Positions 1-7,509 of a DNA stretch of 64,000 nt are shown in pieces. The notes beneath the pieces were generated by a model that saw only the letters and a program-made list of their open reading frames with translations, did not search any database and was not told the DNA's origin. Every line of letters begins with the position of its first letter. The first letter of the stretch is position 1. The DNA comes from Chloroflexota bacterium. Its GTDB lineage: Bacteria; Chloroflexota; Anaerolineae; Anaerolineales; UBA11579. Both the position numbers and the translations under genes were made by a program. The stretch covers positions 1-64,000 of the forward strand of contig VRUJ01000009.1 of the NCBI GenBank assembly GCA_019456165.1. The letters run 5' to 3'.

Positions 1-518
1 CCTATATTCCTGATTACCGTTCAATTCATCCCTCATTGTATAAATTGTCTTGACAAAGTCATAGTAATCAGAATGACCCCTCCAACTGCTGAAGACTATC
101 TAAATTGCGGGGAAAAGTCATTCCGGTGCTTGGTACTGTCTAAAAGATTGAACAGAGTATATCCGAATTCTACAATTTAGGGGCAGCAATTTTCTAAGGT
201 GGAATCAACATCAACATGAATTAAACTATTTTCAAGAGAACTTACCTTCCTCGCTGGCTACACCCCAAAAAACTCTGCTATCAGAGTTCACAATATGTTT
301 TAGGCACAAACAAACTGTGCGATTTGAAGGAAATGATTGTATTGTCTACAGATCCAGGTGAGCTTGTTGTTTACTAAAACTATAAATTAGGCTATGATTT
401 ATCAATTCGCCATGTATACAAAAATTGTTCCATTTTACACGTTAAATGGGCGTTTCCAATCCTTCTACATCACCGAGTATATGATCTCCGCCCATCACAC
501 CAAAGGCTGTTCATCGTT
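1..518. other. Non-coding stretch upstream of the PucR-type gene
   Basis: I see no convincing gene here. A possible weak promoter for the downstream regulator is TTTACT at 370-375 and TATGAT at 393-398 with 17 bp between them. An isolated TTGACA near 51-56 has no -10 partner at a normal distance. Confidence 0.3.
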
Positions 519-1757
519 TTGACAAATCAGCGAGAAACTTATTTAGAACAGAGACTACGCATCCATTCTCGTCTATCCAAAATTTCAGCGGCAGGGGAAA
601 AGATCGAGGGGCTGGCCAGAGCAATGCATGAATTTACCGGGCGGGGAATTTTGATCCAAGACAAGCGCTTGAATGTGATCACAGAATTTCCTTCGCCAGA
701 TCTCGATTCGGTCTGGGTTGACATCAAGTATCAACTGCGCAATTCTGAAACGCTCCCAAAATCATTGCAAGACCGGACACAAGCCATGCATCAAAGCGCG
801 GTTTCCAATCAAGAAATCGCTGGCGGCATTGCCCGGATCATTTCACCAATAATTGTAGGAGATGTGGCTCGGGGGTATCTATCCATAATTGGAATGGAGG
901 GTGATTTTGATATTTTAGATCAAGCTGTGGCGGAGGAAGGCGCTCTAATTTGTGCTGTAGAAATGTCTCGCACGAAAGCAGTAAGGGAGACAGTGAAAAA
1001 ACTCCAAGGCGACCTACTTACCGCCCTAATCCAGGAAGACCTCTCTCCAAGAGATGCGGGATTGTGGATCCAAACAATGGGGTTGGACCCGAAAAAAGAA
1101 CATGTTGCCATGCAGTTTACATGGAATTCCCCCTCCCCGCCATCTTTGCGCCGCCTGGAAACAATCATTAATGGTGAGGTTGTCCGATCGGGAGCAAAGG
1201 TTCTCCTTAATCCAACCGGGTCGATAGTGATCTGTTTCTGCCAAGTATCGCCTGGAGAGTCTCGGCCTAAAACTGCAATTGATTTGGCTGAAAGCATTTT
1301 AGCACAGGCAAATACCGAATATCCAGAAGCGAAGGCGCGCTGCGGCATCGGCACTGCGGCAAACGATCTAAACAAATGGCATAGATCTTTTCGCGAAGCT
1401 GGTCATTCTCTTGAGATGGCTTGCCGTTTAGATGAAAATCAACCCATGTTCTACCCTGACCTTTCCGTATACCGTCTATTATTACTTATCGAAAATGATC
1501 CCGAGTTGATTGAATTTCATGAGGGAATACTCGGCCGATTACGCAATCATGATGGGGGGGATAATTTTATCCACACTCTTGAAGCTTATTTTTCAAACAA
1601 TACCAACCTTTCTCAATCTGCTAAAGCTTTATTTATTCACCGCAACACTCTTTCTTACCGGATTCAAAGGATTGAAGAGATTACAGGGCTGGATCTAAAT
1701 AACCCTGAACATTCATTAGCCATCCAGCTCGCCCTACGAATTAATCGCATGCAGTGA
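519..1757 (+). CDS. PucR/CdaR-type transcriptional regulator
   Basis: This is a 412-residue protein with a C-terminal PucR-type helix-turn-helix at about residues 355-410: a run of Asn/Leu-rich helix (NNTNLSQSAKALFIHRNTLS) followed by YRIQRIEEITG and a terminal helix. This is the hallmark of PucR/CdaR regulators, which usually sense a small metabolite through the N-terminal part. The N-terminal 160 residues look like a GAF-like sensory domain, and the middle resembles the GGDEF-like domain of CdaR proteins. The start is TTG at 519: the ATG at 481 is in another frame and meets a stop just before it, and no good ribosome-binding site is visible. The target genes are unknown. The next genes are for amino-acid biosynthesis, but an attenuator and about 190 bp separate them, so a regulatory link is only a guess. 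Confidence 0.8.
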   Translation: MTNQRETYLEQRLRIHSRLSKISAAGEKIEGLARAMHEFTGRGILIQDKRLNVITEFPSPDLDSVWVDIKYQLRNSETLPKSLQDRTQAMHQSAVSNQEIAGGIARIISPIIVGDVARGYLSIIGMEGDFDILDQAVAEEGALICAVEMSRTKAVRETVKKLQGDLLTALIQEDLSPRDAGLWIQTMGLDPKKEHVAMQFTWNSPSPPSLRRLETIINGEVVRSGAKVLLNPTGSIVICFCQVSPGESRPKTAIDLAESILAQANTEYPEAKARCGIGTAANDLNKWHRSFREAGHSLEMACRLDENQPMFYPDLSVYRLLLLIENDPELIEFHEGILGRLRNHDGGDNFIHTLEAYFSNNTNLSQSAKALFIHRNTLSYRIQRIEEITGLDLNNPEHSLAIQLALRINRMQ

Positions 1758-1773
1758 AGAACCCTTCGATAGG

Positions 1774-1802
1774 AAGGTGGGAATTCCGGCTTTTTCCACC
1801 TT
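1774..1802 (+). terminator. Possible weak terminator after the PucR-type gene
   Basis: AAGGTGG (1774-1780) can pair with CCACCTT (1796-1802) across a 15-nt loop that contains a T run. No T tract follows the stem, so the call is weak. Confidence 0.25.
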
Positions 1803-1944
1803 AAATCTTTAATTTACCGAAGTATTTCTCTTTTCATTGTGCAAGTTGCACAAAATTCATCCCAATTATTCAGGTAATTTGCCGGTAGACAAACCCTTCC
1901 CACTACTATACACTATCAGTCAATACTTTGTGATAAATAATTCA

Positions 1945-2061
1945 ATGCTGAATATTCAAGTGCTACTTCTTATAATTTTGATCTCCCTTTCGGTTCTTAT
2001 TTTTGAGTTTAAGAACACGACTTACGCTTGGGCAGTCATTCCGAAAAGGATTAGACGCTAA
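1945..2061 (+). CDS. Branched-chain amino-acid leader peptide (ilv/leu-type)
   Basis: A 38-codon frame (ATG 1945, TAA 2059-2061) has a dense block of branched-chain residues, VLLLIILISLSVLIF at residues 6-20. In all it has 7 Leu, 7 Ile and 3 Val. It ends 25 nt before a strong intrinsic terminator (2087-2114), and a competing hairpin lies between. This is the layout of the classical ilv/leu attenuation leaders, where ribosome stalling at scarce Leu/Ile/Val codons stops the terminator from forming. The frame is open further upstream to an ATG at 1837 (74 codons), but the regulatory reading needs only the shorter form. The peptide could also be a small membrane protein, since the block is hydrophobic; its place in front of a terminator and a branched-chain aminotransferase remnant argues for a leader. 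A weak promoter guess is TAGACA at 1886-1891 and TATACA at 1907-1912. Confidence 0.6.
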   Translation: MLNIQVLLLIILISLSVLIFEFKNTTYAWAVIPKRIRR

Positions 2062-2062
2062 G

Positions 2063-2114
2063 TTTTCAAAAATCTGCGAGGATTTGAAAAGCTGCCCAAA
2101 TGGGCAGCTTTTTT
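2063..2114 (+). promoter_or_regulatory. Attenuator: antiterminator and intrinsic terminator before ilvE remnant/pheA
   Basis: The terminator stem is AAAAGCTGCCCA (2087-2098) with TGGGCAGCTTTT (2101-2112), followed by more T to 2114. An alternative hairpin pairs TTTTCA...AATC (2063-2074) with GATTTGAAAA (2081-2090). The two share the AAAA at 2087-2090, so they exclude each other, as expected of an attenuator controlled by translation of the leader at 1945-2061. Confidence 0.65.
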
Positions 2115-2131
2115 GTTTTCGATAATTCGCT

Positions 2132-2452
2132 ATGGAAAGTGAAAACGTAAACTCACCAAGGGCAACCATTTTGGAAGGAATAACCCTGGCAAAGGACATG
2201 GTTATAAAAGTTGTCAAAGAACAGAGCGCCACGGATCAACTTTACATGGAGGATGAGGTTTTTGTTTGCGGTACAGCAGCTGAAGTGGTAGCTTTAGGAG
2301 AGATCGTTTATCGCTCGATCGGAGAAGGCGGAGTGGGAATGGTCACCAAAGATTTACAACGATCCTTCTTTAAAACTGCTCAAGGTGACGGTTCTCACTC
2401 AGTTGAATGGCTTGATCACGTCTCTTTTATTGAAGCTTCCTTCGGAATATGA
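2132..2452 (+). pseudogene. ilvE: Remnant of branched-chain aminotransferase, C-terminal third
   Basis: The 106-codon frame matches only the C-terminal third of the IlvE family: ILEGIT at residues 13-18, DEVFVCGTAAEV at 41-52, then IGEGGVGMVTKDLQ near 63-76 and the closing WLDHV. A complete IlvE has about 300 residues with the PLP lysine in the missing N-terminal part, so this product cannot be an active transaminase. Residues 23-38 also look shortened by about five compared with the family. An in-frame TAA at 2123-2125 prevents upstream extension, and no Shine-Dalgarno is visible. The stop overlaps the pheA start by 4 nt, so translation through the remnant may couple to pheA. The remnant directly follows a branched-chain leader and attenuator, which suggests ilvE once followed that leader and was later deleted internally. 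Confidence 0.75.
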
Positions 2453-3327
2453 CTCCTAGAATTTCAAAAAAGCATCAAACAAATGTTGCTTTTCAAGGAG
2501 AACCAGGTGCCTATAGCGAAGCAGCAGCCTATTTACATTTCGGTCACGATATCACAACATTACCTTGTGAAACCTTTGATCAAGTTTTTTATTCTGTAAC
2601 TGAGGAAGAAGCTAGCCAAGGCGTAATCCCGATTGAAAACTCGCTAGCAGGCAGCATTCACCGCAACTACGACCTGATGCAGCGTTATGATTTAATGATC
2701 ACTGGTGAATACTATTTGAGGGTCAACCACTGTCTACTTGCCCTGCCAGGCGTGCAACTTAAAGAAATCCAAAGAGTGCATTCGCACCCACAGGCACTGG
2801 CCCAATGTGAAGCCAATATCACCAAACTTGGTCTTTCTCCAATTGCAGAACGAGATACTGCCGGAAGCGCCCGCTGGGTTAAAGATAATGAGGATAGGCA
2901 CGCTGCCGCCCTAGCTTCTCGCCACGCTGCCAGTGTTTACAATCTCCAAGTTCTTAGAGAAAATATGGAAGACAACCCAGCAAACTTTACTCGCTTTTTA
3001 GCTCTTTCCAAAGATACTCAATCAGTGGAATTTAATGATGAAGAAGATTTTAAAACATCTATTGTTTTCAGTTTGCCCAATAAACCAGGTTCCCTTTATA
3101 AAGCACTAAGTGTGTTTGCATTGCGGGACATTGATCTGACAAAGATCGAATCTCGTCCAATTGCTGGAAAACCTTGGGAGTATTTGTTCTATATCGATTT
3201 TGCAGGGCATATTGGTACTGATGTTTGCTCCCGGGCTATCAATCACCTAAATGAAACAGCTCCCTTCTTAGAAATCCTAGGGTCATACAAACGTCACAAG
3301 AATAATAATGAAATTGTCCTGGAATAA
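2449..3327 (+). CDS. pheA: Prephenate dehydratase
   Basis: A 292-residue monofunctional prephenate dehydratase, which converts prephenate to phenylpyruvate in phenylalanine synthesis. The catalytic domain covers about residues 10-190, with FQGEPGAYSE at the N-terminus, VIPIENSLAGSIH near 64-76, HSHPQALAQC near 111-120 and NFTRFLALS near 178-186. A C-terminal ACT domain (about 205-285) contains NKPGSLYKALSVFALRDIDL and the ESRP motif typical of Phe feedback binding. The length is normal for the family without a chorismate mutase domain. The start ATG overlaps the stop of the ilvE remnant (ATGA), which suggests translational coupling, and the nearest attenuator upstream is of the branched-chain type. 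The promoter of the next unit starts 6 nt after the stop. Confidence 0.93.
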   Translation: MTPRISKKHQTNVAFQGEPGAYSEAAAYLHFGHDITTLPCETFDQVFYSVTEEEASQGVIPIENSLAGSIHRNYDLMQRYDLMITGEYYLRVNHCLLALPGVQLKEIQRVHSHPQALAQCEANITKLGLSPIAERDTAGSARWVKDNEDRHAAALASRHAASVYNLQVLRENMEDNPANFTRFLALSKDTQSVEFNDEEDFKTSIVFSLPNKPGSLYKALSVFALRDIDLTKIESRPIAGKPWEYLFYIDFAGHIGTDVCSRAINHLNETAPFLEILGSYKRHKNNNEIVLE

Positions 3328-3332
3328 ATTCC

Positions 3333-3361
3333 TGGACAAATTTGAATAAAGCTTGTATACT
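3333..3361 (+). promoter_or_regulatory. Sigma70-type promoter of the met/thr leader operon
   Basis: TGGACA (3333-3338) and TATACT (3356-3361) are separated by 17 bp. They lie between the pheA stop and the first Thr/Met-rich leader peptide, so transcription would start about 20 nt before that leader's ATG. Confidence 0.6.
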
Positions 3362-3388
3362 ATTGCGAATTGAAAAAAGACCTGGATT

Positions 3389-3475
3389 ATGAAATACGTT
3401 AAAACTACTACCTGTATGATGAAAATGACAAGCACTATGGTGATGTCCACCATCTCGTGCATCTTATGCAGGTAG
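3389..3475 (+). CDS. Thr/Met/Cys-rich leader peptide (first of two)
   Basis: A 28-codon frame (ATG 3389, TAG 3473-3475) contains six Thr, six Met and three Cys; the core reads TTTCMMKMTSTMVMST at residues 6-21. It follows a good promoter and precedes an intrinsic terminator at 3505-3532. The operon behind it encodes aspartate-family enzymes (aspartokinase, aspartate-semialdehyde dehydrogenase) and a cystathionine gamma-synthase, so Thr, Met and Cys are plausible signals. By established knowledge of thr and trp attenuation, stalling at these codons would favour the antiterminator. The tail of the peptide (codons 27-28 and the stop) contains the antiterminator strand itself. Confidence 0.7.
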   Translation: MKYVKTTTCMMKMTSTMVMSTISCILCR

Positions 3476-3532
3476 CCTAATTTACGATTACTAATAAATT
3501 TTATAAGCTGCCTGAATAAGGCAGCTTTTTTT
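3469..3532 (+). promoter_or_regulatory. Attenuator 1 of the met/thr operon
   Basis: The terminator stem is AAGCTGCC (3505-3512) with GGCAGCTT (3520-3527) and a T run to 3532. The 5' arm region GCTGCCTG (3507-3514) can pair instead with CAGGTAGC (3469-3476), which overlaps the leader's stop codon, with one G-U pair. The structures are mutually exclusive, and a ribosome at the stop codon would cover the antiterminator strand. Confidence 0.7.
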
Positions 3533-3556
3533 ATTGCATCGAAAGGAAATCACCAA

Positions 3557-3667
3557 ATGAAGATCTCTGTATTTATAAAAATAGGCGAAATGAAAAGCAC
3601 AATGACATCTACTATGATGCGCATGATGGTGATGTTTTCACCTACCCGGGAGGCACTCTCTAGCTAG
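3557..3667 (+). CDS. Met/Thr-rich leader peptide (second of two)
   Basis: A 36-codon frame (ATG 3557, TAG 3665-3667) has eight Met and four Thr; the dense block is MKSTMTSTMMRMMVMF at residues 12-27. A clear Shine-Dalgarno (AAAGGA, 3542-3547) lies about 10 nt before the ATG. A second terminator (3696-3728) follows, and then metB. Compared with the first leader, the bias moves toward Met, so the two tandem regulators may read different amino acids or act as a double gate. No separate promoter is visible between the two leaders. Confidence 0.72.
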   Translation: MKISVFIKIGEMKSTMTSTMMRMMVMFSPTREALSS

Positions 3668-3728
3668 TCATTTTTGCTAAGTCAATTATTTTCACAGGCT
3701 GCCTCAACCAGGCAGCCTGTTTGTTTTT
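3650..3728 (+). promoter_or_regulatory. Attenuator 2 of the met/thr operon
   Basis: The terminator stem is AGGCTGCC (3696-3703) with GGCAGCCT (3711-3718), followed by a T-rich tract to 3728. GAGGCA (3650-3655), inside codons 32-33 of the second leader, can pair with TGCCTC (3700-3705) and break the terminator. Ribosomes stalled in the Met cluster at 3614-3637 would leave GAGGCA free. The metB ribosome-binding site AAGGAG lies just after the T tract. Confidence 0.7.
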
Positions 3729-3742
3729 GTAAGGAGAACAAT

Positions 3743-4993
3743 ATGGCATCCACTAATAAAAGTAAATCTAAAACTCAACAAGGGCAAAAGTTTCCTTTTT
3801 CGGGCGGGTCAACCTTATCCGTTCATGGTGCGCGTCAAGATAACCCTTATCATGCCATCGCAGAACCTGTCGTACAGACTGCGACCTATACCTTCAAAGA
3901 CACCGCGGACCTAAGCGATTTCATGGAGGCTAGGCTCTGGGGAAAAGAAGAAGGCCGGACTGAATACGGGCGCTATGGCAACCCGACTGTAGCTGCGGTT
4001 GAAAAAAGGCTGGCTGCAATTGAGGGCGCAGACGATACAATATTATTTGCCTCAGGAATGGCTGCTATCACTACAACCTTACTCGCCATGCTGCCGACCA
4101 ATACCCACATTGTGATCACAGACGATTGCTACCGGCAAACAAGAGAATTCTGCAACATCTTTCTTAAAAGACTGGGAATCGGATGCACAGTTGTTCCGAT
4201 GGGCGACTATGCAGTTTTAGAATCAGCCATCTTACCGAGCACCCGAATCTTGCTCTCGGAATCCCCAACCAATCCATATCTTCGTATATTGGATATGCAG
4301 CGTTTCGCGGAAATTGCGAGAAAACATAGTGTAAAAACAATCATTGATGCCACCTTTGCTACCCCATTGAACATACAACCTTTATCAATGGGAATTGACC
4401 TAGTGATCCATTCTGCGACCAAGTATCTGGCAGGTCATAATGATCTGTTAGCGGGTGTAGTCTCGGGGGGTGCTGGGTTGATCGCTTCTCTACGGAACGC
4501 ACTGGGTGTCTTTGGCGCAATTTCAGACCCACACAATGCAGCCATGCTCCTGCGGGGGATCAAAACATTGGGTCTTAGGGTTGCTCATCAAAACCAAAGT
4601 GGGCAGGAAGTTGCCGAATACTTGGAGAAGCACCCTTTGATTGAACGTGTCTGGTATCCTGGATTATCCTCGCACCCAGATCACTCAATCGCCGTTGAAC
4701 AAATGAAGGGGTTTGGCGGTGTAGTTTCATTCACAGTGAAAGGCGATTTGAAACTTACATCTCAATTCATTGATGCCTTACAAATTCCTATCATCGCCGC
4801 CTCGCTCGGTGGGACAGAATCCTTGATCGAGCAACCCGCATTGATGTCTTTCTATGATTTGTCCACTAAAGAACGTCTTGAAGTGGGAATACCTGAAAAC
4901 CTCGTCAGGCTGTCCTTAGGAATAGAAGATACTGTAGATTTAATAAAAGATTTAAAGCAGGCATTAGAACACATCAGCCATCACTCTGACTGA
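3743..4993 (+). CDS. metB: Cystathionine gamma-synthase-like PLP enzyme (plant-type)
   Basis: A 416-residue member of the Cys/Met-metabolism PLP family. The PLP lysine is K227 in SATKYLAGHNDLLAG. Also visible are YGRYGNPT, LFASGMAAITTTLLAML, TDDCYRQTREF, ESPTNPYLRI, FATPLNIQPL and SLGGTESLIEQPA. From memory of the family, these segments follow the plant-type cystathionine gamma-synthase closely. That enzyme joins an activated homoserine with cysteine; direct sulfhydrylation to homocysteine or gamma-lyase activity cannot be excluded from sequence. I chose ATG 3743 because AAGGAG (3731-3736) precedes it. The frame is open upstream to 3674, but that part overlaps the attenuator hairpin. It is the first gene of a likely operon with lysC (15-nt gap) and asd, under two Met/Thr leader attenuators. 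Confidence 0.85.
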   Translation: MASTNKSKSKTQQGQKFPFSGGSTLSVHGARQDNPYHAIAEPVVQTATYTFKDTADLSDFMEARLWGKEEGRTEYGRYGNPTVAAVEKRLAAIEGADDTILFASGMAAITTTLLAMLPTNTHIVITDDCYRQTREFCNIFLKRLGIGCTVVPMGDYAVLESAILPSTRILLSESPTNPYLRILDMQRFAEIARKHSVKTIIDATFATPLNIQPLSMGIDLVIHSATKYLAGHNDLLAGVVSGGAGLIASLRNALGVFGAISDPHNAAMLLRGIKTLGLRVAHQNQSGQEVAEYLEKHPLIERVWYPGLSSHPDHSIAVEQMKGFGGVVSFTVKGDLKLTSQFIDALQIPIIAASLGGTESLIEQPALMSFYDLSTKERLEVGIPENLVRLSLGIEDTVDLIKDLKQALEHISHHSD

Positions 4994-5008
4994 ATAAGAG
5001 GAGTAAAT

Positions 5009-6424
5009 ATGAGACGTCTAGTAATGAAATTTGGGGGGACTTCTGTTGGAAATGCCCAAGCAACACGATCTACTGCAGCGCTTATCCTCAAGCATAGGCA
5101 AGACTGGGATGAAATTGTTGTTGTGATTTCAGCTATGGCTGGAATAACCGATCAAATCATTATTACCATTGAAACTGCATGCTGCTCAAATCCAAAAGCT
5201 TACAAAGCTCAAATTTCAGCTATCAGATCGCAAGTAAATCAAGTAATAAATGAACTCTTTCAGGATAGATCTCAAAGATTTCTAATTAGAGATCAGATTG
5301 CTCCAAGATATGAAGAATTACTAAAATTATGCCAGCGAATTCATAATATCGGAAAAATCACTCCTAGGCTGTATGATGCCACTGTTTCGTTGGGAGAAAG
5401 GATCAATATTCATATCCTGTCAACCCTTTTGATTGAAAATGGGCTTGCGAGCCAGGCGGTGGATGCCAGCGAATTGATTGTCACAAACGAATGCTTCCAA
5501 AACGCGACACCGCTTCAGCCTGCTACTCGTATAAAAGTTGAGAATCGATTAAAACCATTACTCGCTAAAAAAATCGTTCCTGTTGTTACAGGATTTATCA
5601 GTGCAACCGAAGCTGGTGAGATTACTACGCTTGGTCGTGGCGGCAGTGATTACACTGCTGCGATATTAGCCAACAGTTTGGATGCAGATGAGATCTGGAT
5701 CTGGACGGATGTAGACGGGGTTCTAACCACAGATCCGGTATTGGTTTCAGATGCACGCTTGATTCCTGAAATATCTTATTCCGAGGCTTATGAACTCGCA
5801 TTTTTTGGTGCCAAAGTACTCCACCCCAAAACGATTTTTCCTGCCGAAGAAGGAAACATTCCTATTCGCATAAAGAACACATTCAATCCCAATAGCCCAG
5901 GCACATTGATCGTGCCAAACAACCATCCAAAAGGGGTTCCAATAAAAGCAGTGACCAGCATCAATGATGTTTATTTGATTACGATTCCCAAAAGAAAAAG
6001 TGATGAGCGCCCTGCCATTATTAAAACAGCTAAAAAAGGATTAAAGGATCAGGGGATTGATCTTTTAGGCATCTTTCAAACTACCGATGCAAGATTCATC
6101 CACTTTGCGATAAGCTCTCAAACTCCTCCCCAACAGATTTCCATAATTGAAGCTGAATTATCCCGATTGCTTCCAGGAAGAGGATACTCAAAAAACAAAC
6201 CGTCTGCCGGTCAGGCAATGGTTTCCGCCATTGGGAACCAGATCGAGAATATGCCATTAATAATTGCCAAGGTGAATGTGCTCCTGGAAAAAGCGGGCAT
6301 AAATACCAGCTTATTTGGTTACCAAACTTCACAAAACAGTTTGAGATTTTTAATTCCGTGCCAAGACAGTGAAAAGGCACTACGCAAGATTCACAGCGAG
6401 GTCATTCTCAATGCAAGTTTCTAA
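5009..6424 (+). CDS. lysC: Aspartokinase
   Basis: A 471-residue monofunctional aspartokinase, which phosphorylates aspartate in the first step toward Lys, Thr and Met. The kinase domain opens with MKFGGTSVGN and carries TLGRGGSDYTAA and WTDVDGVLTTDP (about residues 205-250), then FGAKVLHPKT. Two C-terminal ACT repeats (about 310-465) should bind the end-product inhibitor. There is no fused homoserine dehydrogenase. GAGG of AAGAGGAG lies just before the ATG. It follows metB by 15 nt and overlaps the start of asd, so translation is probably coupled. Its place behind Met/Thr leaders suggests it is the Thr/Met-branch isozyme rather than a Lys-regulated one; that is an inference. Confidence 0.93.
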   Translation: MRRLVMKFGGTSVGNAQATRSTAALILKHRQDWDEIVVVISAMAGITDQIIITIETACCSNPKAYKAQISAIRSQVNQVINELFQDRSQRFLIRDQIAPRYEELLKLCQRIHNIGKITPRLYDATVSLGERINIHILSTLLIENGLASQAVDASELIVTNECFQNATPLQPATRIKVENRLKPLLAKKIVPVVTGFISATEAGEITTLGRGGSDYTAAILANSLDADEIWIWTDVDGVLTTDPVLVSDARLIPEISYSEAYELAFFGAKVLHPKTIFPAEEGNIPIRIKNTFNPNSPGTLIVPNNHPKGVPIKAVTSINDVYLITIPKRKSDERPAIIKTAKKGLKDQGIDLLGIFQTTDARFIHFAISSQTPPQQISIIEAELSRLLPGRGYSKNKPSAGQAMVSAIGNQIENMPLIIAKVNVLLEKAGINTSLFGYQTSQNSLRFLIPCQDSEKALRKIHSEVILNASF

Positions 6425-7481
6425 TTCTAAAATGCCAGTAGCGATCTTGGGAGCCACAGGTACGGTAGGGCAAAGATTTGTCCAACTTTTATCAAACCAC
6501 CCTTGGTTCAAAATTACTACCTTAACAGGATCATCGCGCAGTCAAGGAAAAACCTATCGTATGGCTTGTGATTGGCGCCACAGCAGCCCTTTACCACAAG
6601 CTATCCAAGATTTGGTCATTCAACCGGTCACACCAAACCTGGACGCAAAATTGGTCTTCTCCGCTTTACCTACGGGTGTTGCAAAAAAACATGAGCCTGA
6701 GTTGGCAAAGGCCGGATTTGTCGTTTGCTCGAATTCGTCAGCCTTCAGGAAACAAGAAGATGTTCCTTTGGTGATCCCTGAGATCAACGCAGATCACTTT
6801 AGATTAATCTCCAGCCAAAAAACAGCGCAAGATTGGAAAGGGTTCATTGTTACCAGTCCCAACTGCACCACAACAGGGATTGTAATGGCCCTAAAACCTT
6901 TGGCAGATAAATTTGGAATCGAAAAAGTCTTTGCCGTTTCAATGCAAGCAATCTCGGGTGCAGGATATCCTGGAATTTCTGCTCTGGATATTAGTGGAAA
7001 TATTTTCCCCTACATTCCTGGTGAAGAAGAGAAAATTGAAGAAGAAACACGCATACTTTTAGGTACCATCAGCCAAGGAAAGAAACATGCTCACGAGTTG
7101 AGCATCAGTTCACAAGCAAACCGTGTAGATGTCCTGGAAGGTCACACTGCCAGTATTTCGATCCAATTAAAGAAAAAATCGTCCCTTGAAAATGTTTACG
7201 AAGCATATCAGGATTTCCAAGTTGATGAGGATATAAAAAACCTGCCCAGTTCTCCAAACAATTTATTCATTCTCCATAAAACGCCAGGGCGCCCACAGCC
7301 AAGAATTGATCGCGATGCTGAGTCTGGCATGGCCGTCAGTGTTGGTCAAATCCGCCCATGCTCTATTTTTGATCTAAAGATGACCACGGTTATCCATAAC
7401 ACAATTCGCGGCGCTGCTGGTGGAGCTTTACTCAACGCTGAACTATTGGTATCCAGAAAATTAATCCCTTCGGATGAATAA
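6411..7481 (+). CDS. asd: Aspartate-semialdehyde dehydrogenase (archaeal/fungal type)
   Basis: This NADPH enzyme reduces aspartyl-phosphate to the semialdehyde, the step after aspartokinase. The N-terminal Rossmann motif VAILGATGTVGQRF is clear. The nucleophile is C152 in TSPNCTTTG, followed by QAISGAGYPG and a GHTASI segment near residues 243-248 characteristic of the archaeal/fungal-type subfamily. From the ATG at 6411 the protein has 356 residues. An ATG at 6432 is also possible, and the frame is open upstream to 6369 inside lysC. I prefer 6411 for its weak GAGG upstream and its 14-nt overlap with lysC. It is the third gene of the metB operon. Confidence 0.9.
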   Translation: MQVSNSKMPVAILGATGTVGQRFVQLLSNHPWFKITTLTGSSRSQGKTYRMACDWRHSSPLPQAIQDLVIQPVTPNLDAKLVFSALPTGVAKKHEPELAKAGFVVCSNSSAFRKQEDVPLVIPEINADHFRLISSQKTAQDWKGFIVTSPNCTTTGIVMALKPLADKFGIEKVFAVSMQAISGAGYPGISALDISGNIFPYIPGEEEKIEEETRILLGTISQGKKHAHELSISSQANRVDVLEGHTASISIQLKKKSSLENVYEAYQDFQVDEDIKNLPSSPNNLFILHKTPGRPQPRIDRDAESGMAVSVGQIRPCSIFDLKMTTVIHNTIRGAAGGALLNAELLVSRKLIPSDE

Positions 7482-7509
7482 ACCCAAACCAAATATAAGG
7501 AGTCAGCCA

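Noticed and set aside
920-1375. A 151-codon minus-strand frame opposite the PucR-type gene
   Set aside because: It lies wholly inside a convincing plus-strand gene and has no family features.
1837-2061. A 74-codon reading of the frame that contains the branched-chain leader
   Set aside because: The first 36 codons have no family resemblance; the 38-codon form from 1945 fits a leader peptide better.
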